Shown one piece after another: positions 1-8,323 of a stretch of 64,000 bases of DNA. The DNA is from Streptomyces klenkii (GTDB taxonomy: Bacteria > Actinomycetota > Actinomycetes > Streptomycetales > Streptomycetaceae), in assembly GCF_003626645.1 (NCBI RefSeq), contig NZ_RBAM01000012.1:173027-237026 (forward strand), given 5' to 3'. A program made the translations under genes and the position numbers. Below the pieces are notes generated by a model that did no database searches, was not told the DNA's origin, and saw only the letters and a list, made by a program, of their open reading frames with translations. Each line of letters starts with the position of its first letter. Position 1 is the first letter of the stretch.

Positions 1-137
1 ACCACAAGGTGCTGCGCGGAGGGTCCTTCGCCGTCGACCCGGTCGCCTGCCGGGGCACGTTCCGCAACTGGGACCTCCCGGTCCGCCGGCAGATCTTCGC
101 CGGGTTCCGGACCGCGCGCGACGCCGAGCCCGCCTGA
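1..137 (+). CDS. egtB: Ergothioneine biosynthesis protein EgtB, C-terminal end (partial)
   Basis: The frame opening at base 3 reads HKVLRGGSFAVDP and ends RRQIFAGFRTARDAEPA before a TGA at 135-137. This is the end of the FGE/sulfatase-modifying-factor domain of EgtB, the iron-dependent sulfoxide synthase that joins gamma-glutamylcysteine (or cysteine) to hercynine. Only about 44 residues are inside the window; the rest is off the left edge. The stop shares one base with the ATG of egtC (TGATG), so the two are translationally coupled. The identification rests on the short tail plus the unambiguous egtC-egtD context. Confidence 0.85.
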   Translation, partial: HKVLRGGSFAVDPVACRGTFRNWDLPVRRQIFAGFRTARDAEPA

Positions 138-892
138 TGTGCCGCCACATCGCGGTCCTGGGGCCGCCCGAGCCGATCGGCGCGAGCGTCGCGGACCCGC
201 CGCACTCCCTCGTGCGCCAGTCCTGGGCGCCGCGCCGGCAGCGCCACGGCACGGTCAACGCGGACGGCTTCGGCGTCGGCTGGTACGCGGACGGCGACCC
301 GGTGCCCGCGCGCTACCGGCGCGCCGGGCCGATCTGGGCCGACGTGTCCTTCGCCGACCTCGCCCGCGTCGTGCGCACCCGCGCCCTCCTCGCGGCCGTA
401 CGGGACGCCACCGGCGCGGGCGCCGACGGCGAGGCCGCCGCCGCTCCGTTCGCCGCCGGGCCCTGGCTGTTCAGCCACAACGGCGCGGTCGCCGGCTGGC
501 CGGGCAGCGCCGCGCCGCTCGCCGCCCTGCTGCCCGCCGAGGCGCTGCTGCGGCTCGCGGCCCGCTGCGACGCGGCCTTCGTGTGGGCGCTCGCCGAGCA
601 CCGGCTGCGCGGCGGCGACGCGCCCGGCGGCGCCCTGGCCGACACGGTCGCCGAGCTCGCCGAGGCAGCGCCCGGCTCGCGGCTGAACCTGCTGCTCACC
701 GACGGCGCGTCCATCGCCGCCACCGCCTGGGGCGACACGCTCTGGTACCTGGCGGACCCGGCCGGCCGCACCGCGGTCGCCTCCGAGCCCTACGACGACG
801 ACCCCCGCTGGACCGAGGTCCCCGACCGCACCCTGCTCACCGCGACCCGCACCGCCGTCACCCTGACACCGCTCAAGGAGCCCTGCCCGTGA
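137..892 (+). CDS. egtC: Ergothioneine biosynthesis glutamine amidohydrolase EgtC
   Basis: 251 aa class II (Ntn-type) glutamine amidotransferase-like hydrolase. After removal of Met the protein starts with Cys2 (MCRHIAVLG), the nucleophile of this superfamily; the family motifs NADGFGVGWY (about 42-51) and FSHNGAV (about 113-119) are present. EgtC removes the gamma-glutamyl group from the hercynyl-gamma-glutamylcysteine sulfoxide made by EgtB. It overlaps egtB by one base and egtD by four (GTGA at 889-892), so the three form one operon. Length is normal for the family and no key residue is missing. Confidence 0.93.
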   Translation: MCRHIAVLGPPEPIGASVADPPHSLVRQSWAPRRQRHGTVNADGFGVGWYADGDPVPARYRRAGPIWADVSFADLARVVRTRALLAAVRDATGAGADGEAAAAPFAAGPWLFSHNGAVAGWPGSAAPLAALLPAEALLRLAARCDAAFVWALAEHRLRGGDAPGGALADTVAELAEAAPGSRLNLLLTDGASIAATAWGDTLWYLADPAGRTAVASEPYDDDPRWTEVPDRTLLTATRTAVTLTPLKEPCP

Positions 893-1881
893 GCCCGTTC
901 GCCCTGACCCGCACCCTCCCCGCCGACGCGACCGCCGCGGCCCTGCGCGCCGACGTCGCCACGGGCCTGACCCGCACCCCCAAAGAGCTCCCGCCGAAGT
1001 GGTTCTACGACGCGCGCGGCAGCGAGCTGTTCGACGAGATCACCCGGCTGCCCGAGTACTACCCCACGCGCGCCGAACGCGAGATCATCATCGCCCGCGC
1101 GGACGAGATCGCCACGGCCACCGGCGCCCGTACGCTCGTGGAGCTCGGCTCCGGCTCCTCCGACAAGACCCGGCACCTCCTGCGCGCCCTGACCGCCCGG
1201 AACGCGCTGCGCCACTACGTGCCCGTCGACGTCAGCGAGAGCGCCCTGACCGGCGCGGCCGAAGGCCTGCTGGCCGACCACCCGGGGCTCACGGTGCACG
1301 CCCTCGTCGCCGACTTCCAGTACGGCCTGCACCTGCCGCCGGCGCCCGCGCCGCGCCTGCTCGCCTTCCTCGGCGGCACCATCGGCAACCTCCGTCCGAA
1401 GGAACGATCCGCCTTCTTCGCCGCCGTCCGCGCCGAGCTGGCCCCCGGCGACGCCCTGCTCCTGGGCACGGACCTGGTCAAGGACGAGCGGACGCTGGTG
1501 CGGGCCTACGACGACGCGGCGGGCGTGACCGCCGCCTTCAACAAGAACGTCCTCACCGTCATCAACCGCGAACTGGAGGCCGACTTCGACCCGGACGCCT
1601 TCGACCACGTCGCCCTCTGGGACGCGCGGGAGGAGTGGATCGAGATGCGGCTGCGGGCCCGCGGCGCCCTCGTCGCGAAGATCCCCGCGCTCGACCTGGC
1701 CGTCCACTTCGCCGCGGGCGAGGAACTGCGCACGGAGATCTCCGCCAAGTTCCGCGAGCCGGGGGTACGGGCCGAGCTGGCGGCGGCCGGGCTGGAGACC
1801 ACCCACTGGTGGACGGACGAGGAGGGGAGGTTCGCGCTGTCGCTGTCGGTGCCCGTACCGGTGCCGGCGCGCGCCGGTTAG
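889..1881 (+). CDS. egtD: L-histidine N(alpha)-methyltransferase EgtD
   Basis: 330 aa, GTG start inside the egtC stop (GTGA). It is a SAM-dependent methyltransferase that trimethylates histidine to hercynine, the first committed step of ergothioneine synthesis. Visible signatures are the family N-terminal part LPPKWFYDARGSELFDEIT, the SAM-binding loop VELGSGSSDKTRHLL (about 83-97), and FLGGTIGNL and LLGTDLVKD further on. The last gene of the operon in the window; only 9 bases separate it from the following universal stress gene, which may therefore be co-transcribed. The same stretch is open in two other frames because of GC bias; only this frame is conserved. Confidence 0.94.
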   Translation: MSPFALTRTLPADATAAALRADVATGLTRTPKELPPKWFYDARGSELFDEITRLPEYYPTRAEREIIIARADEIATATGARTLVELGSGSSDKTRHLLRALTARNALRHYVPVDVSESALTGAAEGLLADHPGLTVHALVADFQYGLHLPPAPAPRLLAFLGGTIGNLRPKERSAFFAAVRAELAPGDALLLGTDLVKDERTLVRAYDDAAGVTAAFNKNVLTVINRELEADFDPDAFDHVALWDAREEWIEMRLRARGALVAKIPALDLAVHFAAGEELRTEISAKFREPGVRAELAAAGLETTHWWTDEEGRFALSLSVPVPVPARAG

Positions 1882-1890
1882 CCTCGCCGT

Positions 1891-2376
1891 GTGAAGGACG
1901 AGCTGAACGAACCGCAGAACCGGGGCCTGCCGGCCGGCTTCGAGCGCGGCACGGACGGGCCGAAGGTGATCGTCGCCGGCGTCGACGGCTCCGGCACGTC
2001 CTGGCGTGCCGCCGCCTACGCCGCGGGCCTGGCCCGCCGTCAGCACGCGCTGCTCGCCGTCGTCTACGTGCAGCCGCTGCTGACGGGCGGCGCGGCGCTG
2101 GGCGCGCCCGTGTCGGAGACGACGGAGGAGGTCGCCGAGGAGCTCCTCGCCGAGATCCGCGAGGCGACGGACCGGCTGCGCGGCGAGCCCGGGGTGCGCT
2201 GGGAGTTCCACACCTTCCGCGGCGACCCCTACCAGGGCCTCGTCCAGGCCGCCGACGACCTCAAGGCGGACGCGGTGGTCGTCGGCGCCTCGGAGCGCGC
2301 CGGCCACCGCATCGTCGGCTCGGTCGCGGTGCGCCTGGTGAAGGCGGGACGCTGGCCGGTGACGGTGGTGCCGTAG
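1891..2376 (+). CDS. Universal stress protein (UspA family)
   Basis: 161 aa single-domain Usp. The N-terminal beta-alpha unit (VIVAGVDGSGTSWRAAAYAA, from about residue 25) and the C-terminal nucleotide-loop segment VVGASERAGHRIVGSVAVRL followed by PVTVVP match ATP-binding Usp proteins. A GTG at 1891 gives the family start after a 24-residue polar extension. Usp proteins are cytosolic, usually induced by growth arrest or redox stress, and their precise role is unknown. The 9-bp gap to egtD suggests read-through from the ergothioneine operon, a sensible pairing of antioxidant synthesis and stress survival (inference). Confidence 0.85.
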   Translation: MKDELNEPQNRGLPAGFERGTDGPKVIVAGVDGSGTSWRAAAYAAGLARRQHALLAVVYVQPLLTGGAALGAPVSETTEEVAEELLAEIREATDRLRGEPGVRWEFHTFRGDPYQGLVQAADDLKADAVVVGASERAGHRIVGSVAVRLVKAGRWPVTVVP

Positions 2377-2469
2377 CGGGCGACGGGCTCACGGCGGTCG
2401 GCGTCCGGCGGCCGCGGTGAGCCGGGCGTACGCGCTCGCCTCGCGCGTGGGCGCGGGGTGCGCCACGGT

Positions 2470-2509
2470 GGTGGTGACCGCACCGCTTCGGTGGTGACCG
2501 CACCGCTTC
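2470..2509. repeat. 20-bp tandem duplication upstream of dodecin
   Basis: Bases 2470-2489 are repeated exactly at 2490-2509 (unit GGTGGTGACCGCACCGCTTC). The array lies in the 156-bp gap before the dodecin gene, ending 23 bases before its ATG and just upstream of the ribosome-binding sequence. It could be a tandem operator or a slippage product; the two copies are identical, so the duplication is recent or constrained. Confidence 0.7.
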
Positions 2510-2532
2510 CACCAGCACCTGGAGCAGCGCCC

Positions 2533-2748
2533 ATGACGCACCACACCTACCGCGTGACGGAGATCGTCGGGTCCTCCCCGGACGGCGTCGACCAGGCCGT
2601 CCGCAACGGCCTCGCCCGCGCCTCCCAGACGCTGCGCAACCTCGACTGGTTCGAGGTCACGCAGATCAGAGGCCATCTGGTGGACGGCGCGATCGGGCAC
2701 TACCAGGTGGGCCTCAAGGTCGGCTTCCGGCTGGACGGCGGCGACTGA
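2533..2748 (+). CDS. Dodecin family flavin-binding protein
   Basis: 71 aa, start ATG 2533 chosen because GGAGCAG lies 5-11 bases upstream and because dodecins begin close to the sequence HTYRVTEIVGSSPDGVDQAV. The Trp-containing stretch LRNLDWFEVTQIRG (about 37-50) supplies the aromatic residue that sandwiches riboflavin/FMN at the two-fold axes, and GHYQVGLKVGFRLD ends the fold. Dodecin assembles as a hollow dodecamer storing or buffering flavins or CoA in the cytosol. It faces a convergent flavoprotein gene with which it shares a terminator hairpin. Confidence 0.92.
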   Translation: MTHHTYRVTEIVGSSPDGVDQAVRNGLARASQTLRNLDWFEVTQIRGHLVDGAIGHYQVGLKVGFRLDGGD

Positions 2749-2810
2749 GACCCCGGAGACGGCCCGCCTTACTCCTCCCATCCGGGCGTACGGGCCGTCT
2801 CCGGGGTCTC
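2747..2810. terminator. Bidirectional terminator with perfect 20-bp arms, embedded in the end of the oxidoreductase gene
   Basis: Bases 2747-2766 are the exact reverse complement of 2791-2810, leaving a 24-base loop. The left arm starts at the dodecin stop codon and the right arm and loop encode the last residues of the convergent NDH-2-like gene. No U-tract follows, as is usual for Streptomyces hairpin terminators. It should stop transcripts from both directions. Confidence 0.85.
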
Positions 2811-4091
2811 GGTGTCCAGGGGGACGGAGCCGGCGCGGACGAGGCCCAGCTGGACGCCCTGGCGGGGCAGGGCCGCGTCCAGGAGCCGGTCGGCGGCCAC
2901 GCGGATGCGGTTGCCGGGCATGGCCGCCAGGTGGTAGCCGCGGGTGACGGCGGCGGCCAGGGGCCCGGACAGCGGGACGTGCAGCGGGTCGGCCGCCGCC
3001 TGGACGCCGCCGAGGTCGACGGTGAAGCCCAGATCGCGGTGGCGGTACGGGCGGCGCTCGCCGCGCCCGTAGGAGGCGGCGATGTTGCGGGCGGCGGCCC
3101 GGCCCTGCCGCTGGGCGTGCTGGGCGGTCATGGGGGTGTACTCGCCGGGCCGCGTGAGGTCGGGCACGGCAGCGGCGTCGCCGCAGGCGAGGACCTCCGG
3201 CCGGCCGGGCACGGCCAGGTACTCGTCCACGCACAGCCGCCCTTGTTCCGTGGGCAGGCCGAGGCCGGCGACCAGCGGGTCCGGCCGGACGCCGACGCAC
3301 CAGACGAGGGAGCGGGTGGGGACGAACTCGCCGTCGTCCAGGTGCACGCCTTCGCGCGTGGCCTCCTTGACGGTCGTGCGCGTGCGGATCTCCACGCCGC
3401 GGCGGCGCAGCACGCGCTCCGCGGTGCGTGAGAGGCGCTCGTCCAGCCCGGGGAGGAGGCGCGGGGCCGGGTCGAGCAGCAGCCAGCGGGGGCGGGCGCC
3501 CGCCGCGCGCAGGGCGCTGTTGCGGCGTACGAGGGCGTCCGTGAACAGGACGCCGTGCGCGGCCACTTCGGTGCCGGTGTAGCCGGCACCGGCGACCACG
3601 AAGGTCAGGCGGGCGGCGCATTCCTCCGCGGAGGCCGCGGAGGCGGCCAGCTCGGTCTGGCGCACGACGTGGTCGCGCAGGTAGAGGGCCTCGGGCAGGC
3701 CGCGGAAGCCGTGGGCGCGCTCGGCCACGCCGGGCACGGGCAGCAGCTTGTTGACGCTGCCCACGGTGAGCAGGAGCCGGTCGTAGCGCAGGGATCCGTG
3801 GTCGCCCTCGGGGCCGGTGTACGTAAGGCTCCGCCCGTCGAGGTCGACCGCGTCCACGTGGCCGAGGACCAGCCGTACGTGCGGCAGCGTCCCCGTCAGG
3901 GACACCGTCACCCGGCGCGGTTCGAGGACGCCGGCCGCGACCTCGGGCAGGAGGGGCAGGCAGAGGAAGTGGTCATGCGGGTTGACCAGCACGATCTCGG
4001 CCGCGCCGCGCGCCTTTCGGGACAGCTCGCGGGCGGCCTGGTAGCCGGCGAATCCGGCTCCGGCGATGACGATCCTGGCTCGGCTGCTCAC
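2769..4091 (-). CDS. NAD(P)/FAD-dependent oxidoreductase, type II NADH dehydrogenase-like
   Basis: 440 aa. The frame is open further upstream, but the GTG at 4091 preceded by GGGAGGCGGGA begins directly with the dinucleotide-binding strand SSRARIVIAGAGFAGYQAARE (FAD GxGxxG at about 10-15). A second Rossmann motif, VVAGAGYTGTEVAAHG (about 165-180), binds NAD(P)H and ACGDAAAVP is the C-terminal FAD contact. The family oxidises NADH and passes electrons to quinone without proton pumping, at the inner face of the membrane. Its C-terminal codons form one arm of a terminator shared with dodecin. It is divergent from a PAS/HTH regulator at 4363, which probably controls it. It could instead be a soluble NADH:flavin or rubredoxin-type reductase. 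Confidence 0.8.
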   Translation of the reverse strand: MSSRARIVIAGAGFAGYQAARELSRKARGAAEIVLVNPHDHFLCLPLLPEVAAGVLEPRRVTVSLTGTLPHVRLVLGHVDAVDLDGRSLTYTGPEGDHGSLRYDRLLLTVGSVNKLLPVPGVAERAHGFRGLPEALYLRDHVVRQTELAASAASAEECAARLTFVVAGAGYTGTEVAAHGVLFTDALVRRNSALRAAGARPRWLLLDPAPRLLPGLDERLSRTAERVLRRRGVEIRTRTTVKEATREGVHLDDGEFVPTRSLVWCVGVRPDPLVAGLGLPTEQGRLCVDEYLAVPGRPEVLACGDAAAVPDLTRPGEYTPMTAQHAQRQGRAAARNIAASYGRGERRPYRHRDLGFTVDLGGVQAAADPLHVPLSGPLAAAVTRGYHLAAMPGNRIRVAADRLLDAALPRQGVQLGLVRAGSVPLDTETPETARTPGWEE

Positions 4092-4247
4092 TCCCGCCTC
4101 CCGGGTTCCGGTTGCGTGGGTTCTCCGGTGGTCCGCGTTCTCCGGTTGTCCGCAGGGCAGCGGTCCAAACGGGGCCGAACGGATGCCGGGGCCCGGGGAG
4201 GCCCGGACCGGCAGGTCTGCAAGTCGCTTATTCCGGTCGTATACAGA

Positions 4248-4265
4248 ACTGCACGATTGTGCAGT
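4248..4265. promoter_or_regulatory. Inverted repeat operator in divergent promoter (ACTGCAC-N4-GTGCAGT)
   Basis: A perfect 7-bp inverted repeat with a 4-bp spacer lies in the 271-bp region between the divergent oxidoreductase (start 4091) and LuxR-type regulator (start 4363). The local sequence is much more AT-rich than its surroundings, with TATACA at 4240-4245 immediately before it, a plausible -10. Position and symmetry fit a dimeric regulator binding here, most simply the neighbouring HTH protein. Confidence 0.6.
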
Positions 4266-4362
4266 GGTTCGTGGCCCGACGCTCCCGGGCGCGGCCCGCC
4301 GGGCAAGCACTGGACAGGCCCTTGGACGGGCACGGGACGAGCGAGGGGCCGGGCATACCGTG

Positions 4363-5061
4363 GTGAGCGACGAATACATCAGTTGGCGCAATCATTTCCT
4401 GCTGCTCCTCGACCGCATCCCGACGCCGATCGCGGTCTGCCGGCCGGACGGCGAGGTCACGGTCGCGAACCCGGCCATGGCCGCCGAGTGGGGCACGTCC
4501 CCGGGCCGGCTGCGCGGCCGGAACCTGCACGAGCTGTTCCGGCCACGGCTGCCGGGCCGGCTCGACCGGCACATCGAGGCGCTGAGGCTCGGCCGCCGGC
4601 CGCGTCACCCGATCGAGGTGCGCTGGCTGGCGGGCGCGGGCGGCGTCGAGCGGGAGGGCGAGCTGCTCGTGGACCCGGTCGGCGACGGCTTCCCGCCGAG
4701 CCCGATGCTGCTCGCGGTGCTGCGGGTGCGGGCCGCCGCCGAGACGGTCCCCCGCCCGGCGGAACCGGTGGCCGAGGTCAGCGTGGTGGAGGGGCACATC
4801 CTGGCCCTGGCCGCCGCGGGGGCGACGACGGCCGCCATCGGCAAGGCGGTCGGCCTGACCGTGGACGGGGTCAATTACCACCTGACGCGGCTCACGCGGC
4901 GCTGGCGCGTGCCCAACCGCACGGCGCTGGTGGCGAAGGCGTACGTCCTCGGGGTGCTCTCGACCCGCGAGTGGCCGCCCGCCCCGTTCCCTCAGCGCAC
5001 GCGGGGCGGCGCGTGCCGGAGCACGCAGTCGCCGCACGTGCCGCCGGGCGGCACGCGGTAG
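4363..5061 (+). CDS. PAS domain-containing LuxR-type transcriptional regulator
   Basis: 232 aa from the GTG at 4363 (GTG 4360 is equally possible); the frame stays open upstream but has no conserved sequence there. The N-terminal PAS-like domain begins RNHFLLLLDRIPTPIAVCRPDGEVTVANPAM-type sequence (about 8-38), with the typical GxxLxELFRP segment after it. Residues about 140-205 form a GerE/LuxR-type helix-turn-helix (ILALAAAGATTAAIGKAVGL, then NYHLTRLTRRW). The last 23 residues overlap the convergent FhuF-like gene by 70 bp. It is divergent from a flavoprotein and probably senses redox state or a small ligand through PAS (inference). Confidence 0.75.
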   Translation: MSDEYISWRNHFLLLLDRIPTPIAVCRPDGEVTVANPAMAAEWGTSPGRLRGRNLHELFRPRLPGRLDRHIEALRLGRRPRHPIEVRWLAGAGGVEREGELLVDPVGDGFPPSPMLLAVLRVRAAAETVPRPAEPVAEVSVVEGHILALAAAGATTAAIGKAVGLTVDGVNYHLTRLTRRWRVPNRTALVAKAYVLGVLSTREWPPAPFPQRTRGGACRSTQSPHVPPGGTR

Positions 5062-5720
5062 TAGAGGCAGCACGTGCTGCGGACGAAGGACGGCGCCGCG
5101 TGCGGCGGGCCGCCCGCCGTGAGGGTGCCGGTGCCGCGCAGCAGCGGGTCGTCGAGGACGACGCGGGCGAGGGCGGTCGCGCGGGCCGCGTCCTGCGGCC
5201 GGCCCTGGTCGCAGCACCAGGTGTGCAGCACGCGCAGGGAGCCCGCGAGGGAGGACGCGGCGTTGCCCCACAGGAGGCGGCCGGAGACCGCGACGACCGC
5301 GCGCGTGGTGCGGTGCAGGTCCGCCAGCGGGCCGCGGAGGACGTGCTCGCGGATCAGGGCGGCGGGACCGCCGTGCGCGGGGTGCGGCAGGGCCGCCGGG
5401 TCCGGCAGCCACAGGTCGTCGGGCGCGGTGTTGGCCGGGTGCCAGCGCAACCGCCCGCCCGTGAGGTCGGGGACCTCGCCGGTGAGGACCGCCGAGCCCA
5501 GGGCGATCGACAGCAGCCGCCCCGCGATGCCCTGGTAGGCGACGGACGCGGCCACGCGCCGGTCCTCCGTGCCGAGGCGCCGCGCGACGGTCTCCACCCG
5601 CGCCCGCACCGTCGGCTCGTCGAGCGGTCCGTACTCCGCGGCCCCGGCGGGCGCCCCTCCGGTCCGCAGCGCGAAGAAAGGTCCCACGGACGCGAGTTCG
5701 GACAGGCGGGTCAGGCGCAT
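4992..5720 (-). CDS. FhuF-like (2Fe-2S) ferric-siderophore reductase
   Basis: 242 aa. The C-terminus carries C217-C218-x10-C229-x2-C232, the diagnostic CC-x10-C-x2-C cluster ligand motif of FhuF-type ferric iron reductases, here CCLYYRVPPGGTCGDC. The body is an IucA/IucC-like C-terminal (FhuF-type) fold rich in Leu/Ala. Such proteins reduce Fe(III) in hydroxamate siderophores in the cytosol so that iron is released. No siderophore transporter is adjacent, so it may act on siderophores imported elsewhere. Its 3' end overlaps the convergent regulator gene. The ATG at 5720 follows ATCACCTCC-complement (GGAGGTGAT-type) sequence, a strong ribosome-binding site. Confidence 0.82.
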   Translation of the reverse strand: MRLTRLSELASVGPFFALRTGGAPAGAAEYGPLDEPTVRARVETVARRLGTEDRRVAASVAYQGIAGRLLSIALGSAVLTGEVPDLTGGRLRWHPANTAPDDLWLPDPAALPHPAHGGPAALIREHVLRGPLADLHRTTRAVVAVSGRLLWGNAASSLAGSLRVLHTWCCDQGRPQDAARATALARVVLDDPLLRGTGTLTAGGPPHAAPSFVRSTCCLYYRVPPGGTCGDCVLRHAPPRVR

Positions 5721-5797
5721 GGAGGTGATGATCCCATTCCGCGGGGCGGGGACATAAACTCGGTACCGATCCCCACCACGCGCCCCCGGAGTCCCCC

Positions 5798-8194
5798 ATG
5801 CACGACCCTTACGTCCGGGTCCGCGGTGCCCGCGAGCACAACCTCAAGGCCGTCGACGTCGACATCCCCCGCGACGCGCTCGTCGTCTTCGCCGGAGTCT
5901 CCGGCTCCGGCAAGAGCAGCCTCGCGTTCGGCACGGTCTACGCCGAGGCCCAGCGCCGCTACTTCGAGTCCGTCGCCCCGTACGCGCGCCGGCTGATCCA
6001 CCAGGTGGGCGCGCCCAAGGTCGAGGAGATCACCGGGCTGCCGCCGGCCGTGGCCCTGGAGCAGCGCCGCTCCGCGCCGACCTCGCGCTCCTCCGTCGGC
6101 ACGGTCACCACGCTGTCGAACTCGCTGCGCATGCTGTTCTCCCGCGCGGGCGACTATCCCGAGGGCGCCGCGCGCCTCGACTCCGACGCGTTCTCGCCGA
6201 ACACCGCCGCCGGCGCCTGCCCGGAGTGCCACGGCCTCGGCCTGGTGCACCGGGTCACCGAGGACTCGCTCGTCCCCGACCCCTCGCTCTCCATCCGCGA
6301 CGGCGCGATCGCCGCCTGGCCCGGCGCCTGGCAGGGGAAGAACCTGCGGGACATCCTCGACGCCCTCGGCCACGACGTCGGCCGGCCCTGGCGCGAGCTC
6401 CCGCAGGAGGACCGCGACTGGATCCTCTTCACCGACGAGCAGCCGGTCGTCACCGTCCACCCCGTACGCGACGCGGAGCGCATCCAGCGCCCCTACCAGG
6501 GCACGTACATGAGCGCCCGCCGCTACGTCCTGCACACCGTCGCCGACTCCAAGAGCGCCTCGCTGCGCGCCCGCGCCGAACGGCACCTGGTCAGCGCCGC
6601 CTGCCCGGCCTGCCGCGGCAGGCGGCTGCGCCCGGAGGCGCTCGCCGTCACCTTCGCGGGGCAGGACGTCGCCGCGCTCGCCGCCCTGCCGCTGTCCGCC
6701 CTCGCGGAGACGCTGCGGCCCGCCGCCGCCGGCGGTGACGGCGCCGCGGCGACCCTCGCCCGGGACCTCGTCGCCCGCATTGAGGTGCTCACGGAGCTCG
6801 GCCTGGGCTACCTCGCCATGGACCGGCCCACCCCGACCCTGTCCGCGGGCGAGCTCCAGCGGCTGCGGCTCGCGACCCAGCTGCGCTCGGGCCTCTTCGG
6901 CGTGGTGTACGTCCTGGACGAGCCCTCCGCGGGCCTGCACCCGGCGGACAGCGCCGCGCTCCTGACCGTCCTGGACCGGCTCAAGGCCGCGGGCAACTCC
7001 CTGTTCCTCGTCGAGCACCACATGGACGTCGTGCGCCGGGCCGACTGGATCGTCGAGGTCGGCCCGGGGGCCGGGGAGCACGGCGGGCAGGTCCTCTACA
7101 GCGGCCCGGTCGAGGGCCTGGCCTGCGTCGCGGAGTCCGCGACCCGCCGCTTCGTCTTCGCCGGGCAGGCTCCGGCGCCGCGCACGCCCCGCAAGCCGTC
7201 CGGCGCGGTGCGCCTGCGCGGCGTCACCCGGCACAATCTGCGCGGCCTCGACGCGGAGTTCCCGCTGGGCGTGTTCACCGCCGTCACGGGCGTGTCCGGC
7301 TCCGGCAAGTCCACGCTCGTCGGACAGGTCCTCGCCGGGGCGGTCGCGGACCACCTGGAGGGCGGCGAGCCGGAGTTCGCGGCCGAGGGGCTGGCCGCCG
7401 TCGACCGCCTCGTACGCGTCGACCAGAAGCCGATCGGCCGCACGCCGCGCTCCAACCTCGCCACGTACACCGGGCTCTTCGACGCCGTCCGCAAGGTGTT
7501 CGCCGCGACGGACGGCGCCCGCGAGCGCGGCTACACCGCGGGCCGGTTCTCCTTCAACGTCGCCGCCGGGCGCTGCGAGGCCTGCCAGGGCGAGGGCTTC
7601 GTCGCCGTCGAGCTCCTCTTCCTGCCCGGCTCGTACGCCCCGTGCGACGCGTGCGGCGGGGCGCGCTACAACCCGGAGACGCTGGAGATCACCTACCGGG
7701 GCGCGAACATCGCCGAGGTCCTCGGCATGACCGTCGACGCCGCGGCCGGATTCCTCGGCGACGTGCCGGCCGCGCGCCGCGGCCTGCGCACCCTCCAGGA
7801 CGTCGGCCTCGGCTACCTGCGGCTGGGCCAGCCGGCCACGGAGCTCTCCGGCGGCGAGGCGCAGCGCATCAAACTCGCCACGGAGCTCCAGCGCACGCAC
7901 CGCGGCCACACCCTCTACGTCCTGGACGAGCCCACCACCGGCCTGCACCCGGCCGACACCGAGCTGCTCATGCGGCAGCTGCACGGCCTGGTCGACGCGG
8001 GCAACACGGTCGTGGTGGTGGAACACGACATGACGGTCGCCGCGGCCGCGGACCACGTCCTGGACCTCGGCCCGGGCGGCGGCGCGGCGGGCGGCCGCGT
8101 GGTGGCGTCGGGCACGCCGAGGGAGGTGGCGCAGGCCGCGGGAAGCGTGACGGCGCGCTACCTGGCGGAGGCGCTGGACGGGGGCGGAAGCTGA
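5798..8194 (+). CDS. UvrA-like ABC ATPase (UvrA2/DrrC type)
   Basis: 798 aa, tandem ABC ATPase. Both nucleotide-binding domains are intact: Walker A GVSGSGKSSL (about 30-39) and GVSGSGKSTL (about 500-509), signature sequences LSAGELQRLRLATQL and LSGGEAQRIKLATEL, and zinc-binding CPECHGLG, CPACRGRR, CQGEGF and CDACGG clusters. Genuine UvrA is about 950 aa; the missing portion corresponds to the UvrB-interaction domain in the first half, so this is one of the short UvrA-like proteins found in actinobacteria and linked to resistance to DNA-intercalating drugs or to accessory repair. Start ATG 5798 is preceded by GGAG. The two monofunctional neighbours downstream include a DNA glycosylase. Confidence 0.85.
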   Translation: MHDPYVRVRGAREHNLKAVDVDIPRDALVVFAGVSGSGKSSLAFGTVYAEAQRRYFESVAPYARRLIHQVGAPKVEEITGLPPAVALEQRRSAPTSRSSVGTVTTLSNSLRMLFSRAGDYPEGAARLDSDAFSPNTAAGACPECHGLGLVHRVTEDSLVPDPSLSIRDGAIAAWPGAWQGKNLRDILDALGHDVGRPWRELPQEDRDWILFTDEQPVVTVHPVRDAERIQRPYQGTYMSARRYVLHTVADSKSASLRARAERHLVSAACPACRGRRLRPEALAVTFAGQDVAALAALPLSALAETLRPAAAGGDGAAATLARDLVARIEVLTELGLGYLAMDRPTPTLSAGELQRLRLATQLRSGLFGVVYVLDEPSAGLHPADSAALLTVLDRLKAAGNSLFLVEHHMDVVRRADWIVEVGPGAGEHGGQVLYSGPVEGLACVAESATRRFVFAGQAPAPRTPRKPSGAVRLRGVTRHNLRGLDAEFPLGVFTAVTGVSGSGKSTLVGQVLAGAVADHLEGGEPEFAAEGLAAVDRLVRVDQKPIGRTPRSNLATYTGLFDAVRKVFAATDGARERGYTAGRFSFNVAAGRCEACQGEGFVAVELLFLPGSYAPCDACGGARYNPETLEITYRGANIAEVLGMTVDAAAGFLGDVPAARRGLRTLQDVGLGYLRLGQPATELSGGEAQRIKLATELQRTHRGHTLYVLDEPTTGLHPADTELLMRQLHGLVDAGNTVVVVEHDMTVAAAADHVLDLGPGGGAAGGRVVASGTPREVAQAAGSVTARYLAEALDGGGS

Positions 8195-8323
8195 CTGCCG
8201 CGACTCCCGCGCCGCGCGGAGGGCCCGGCCGGGGGCGAGGCTGATCCGCGCGAGCCCGGAGCCGCAGCGGATGCGCCCCCGCGCTCTGGACGGGCCGCCC
8301 CCCTCCCCCGATACGCTCGGAGC

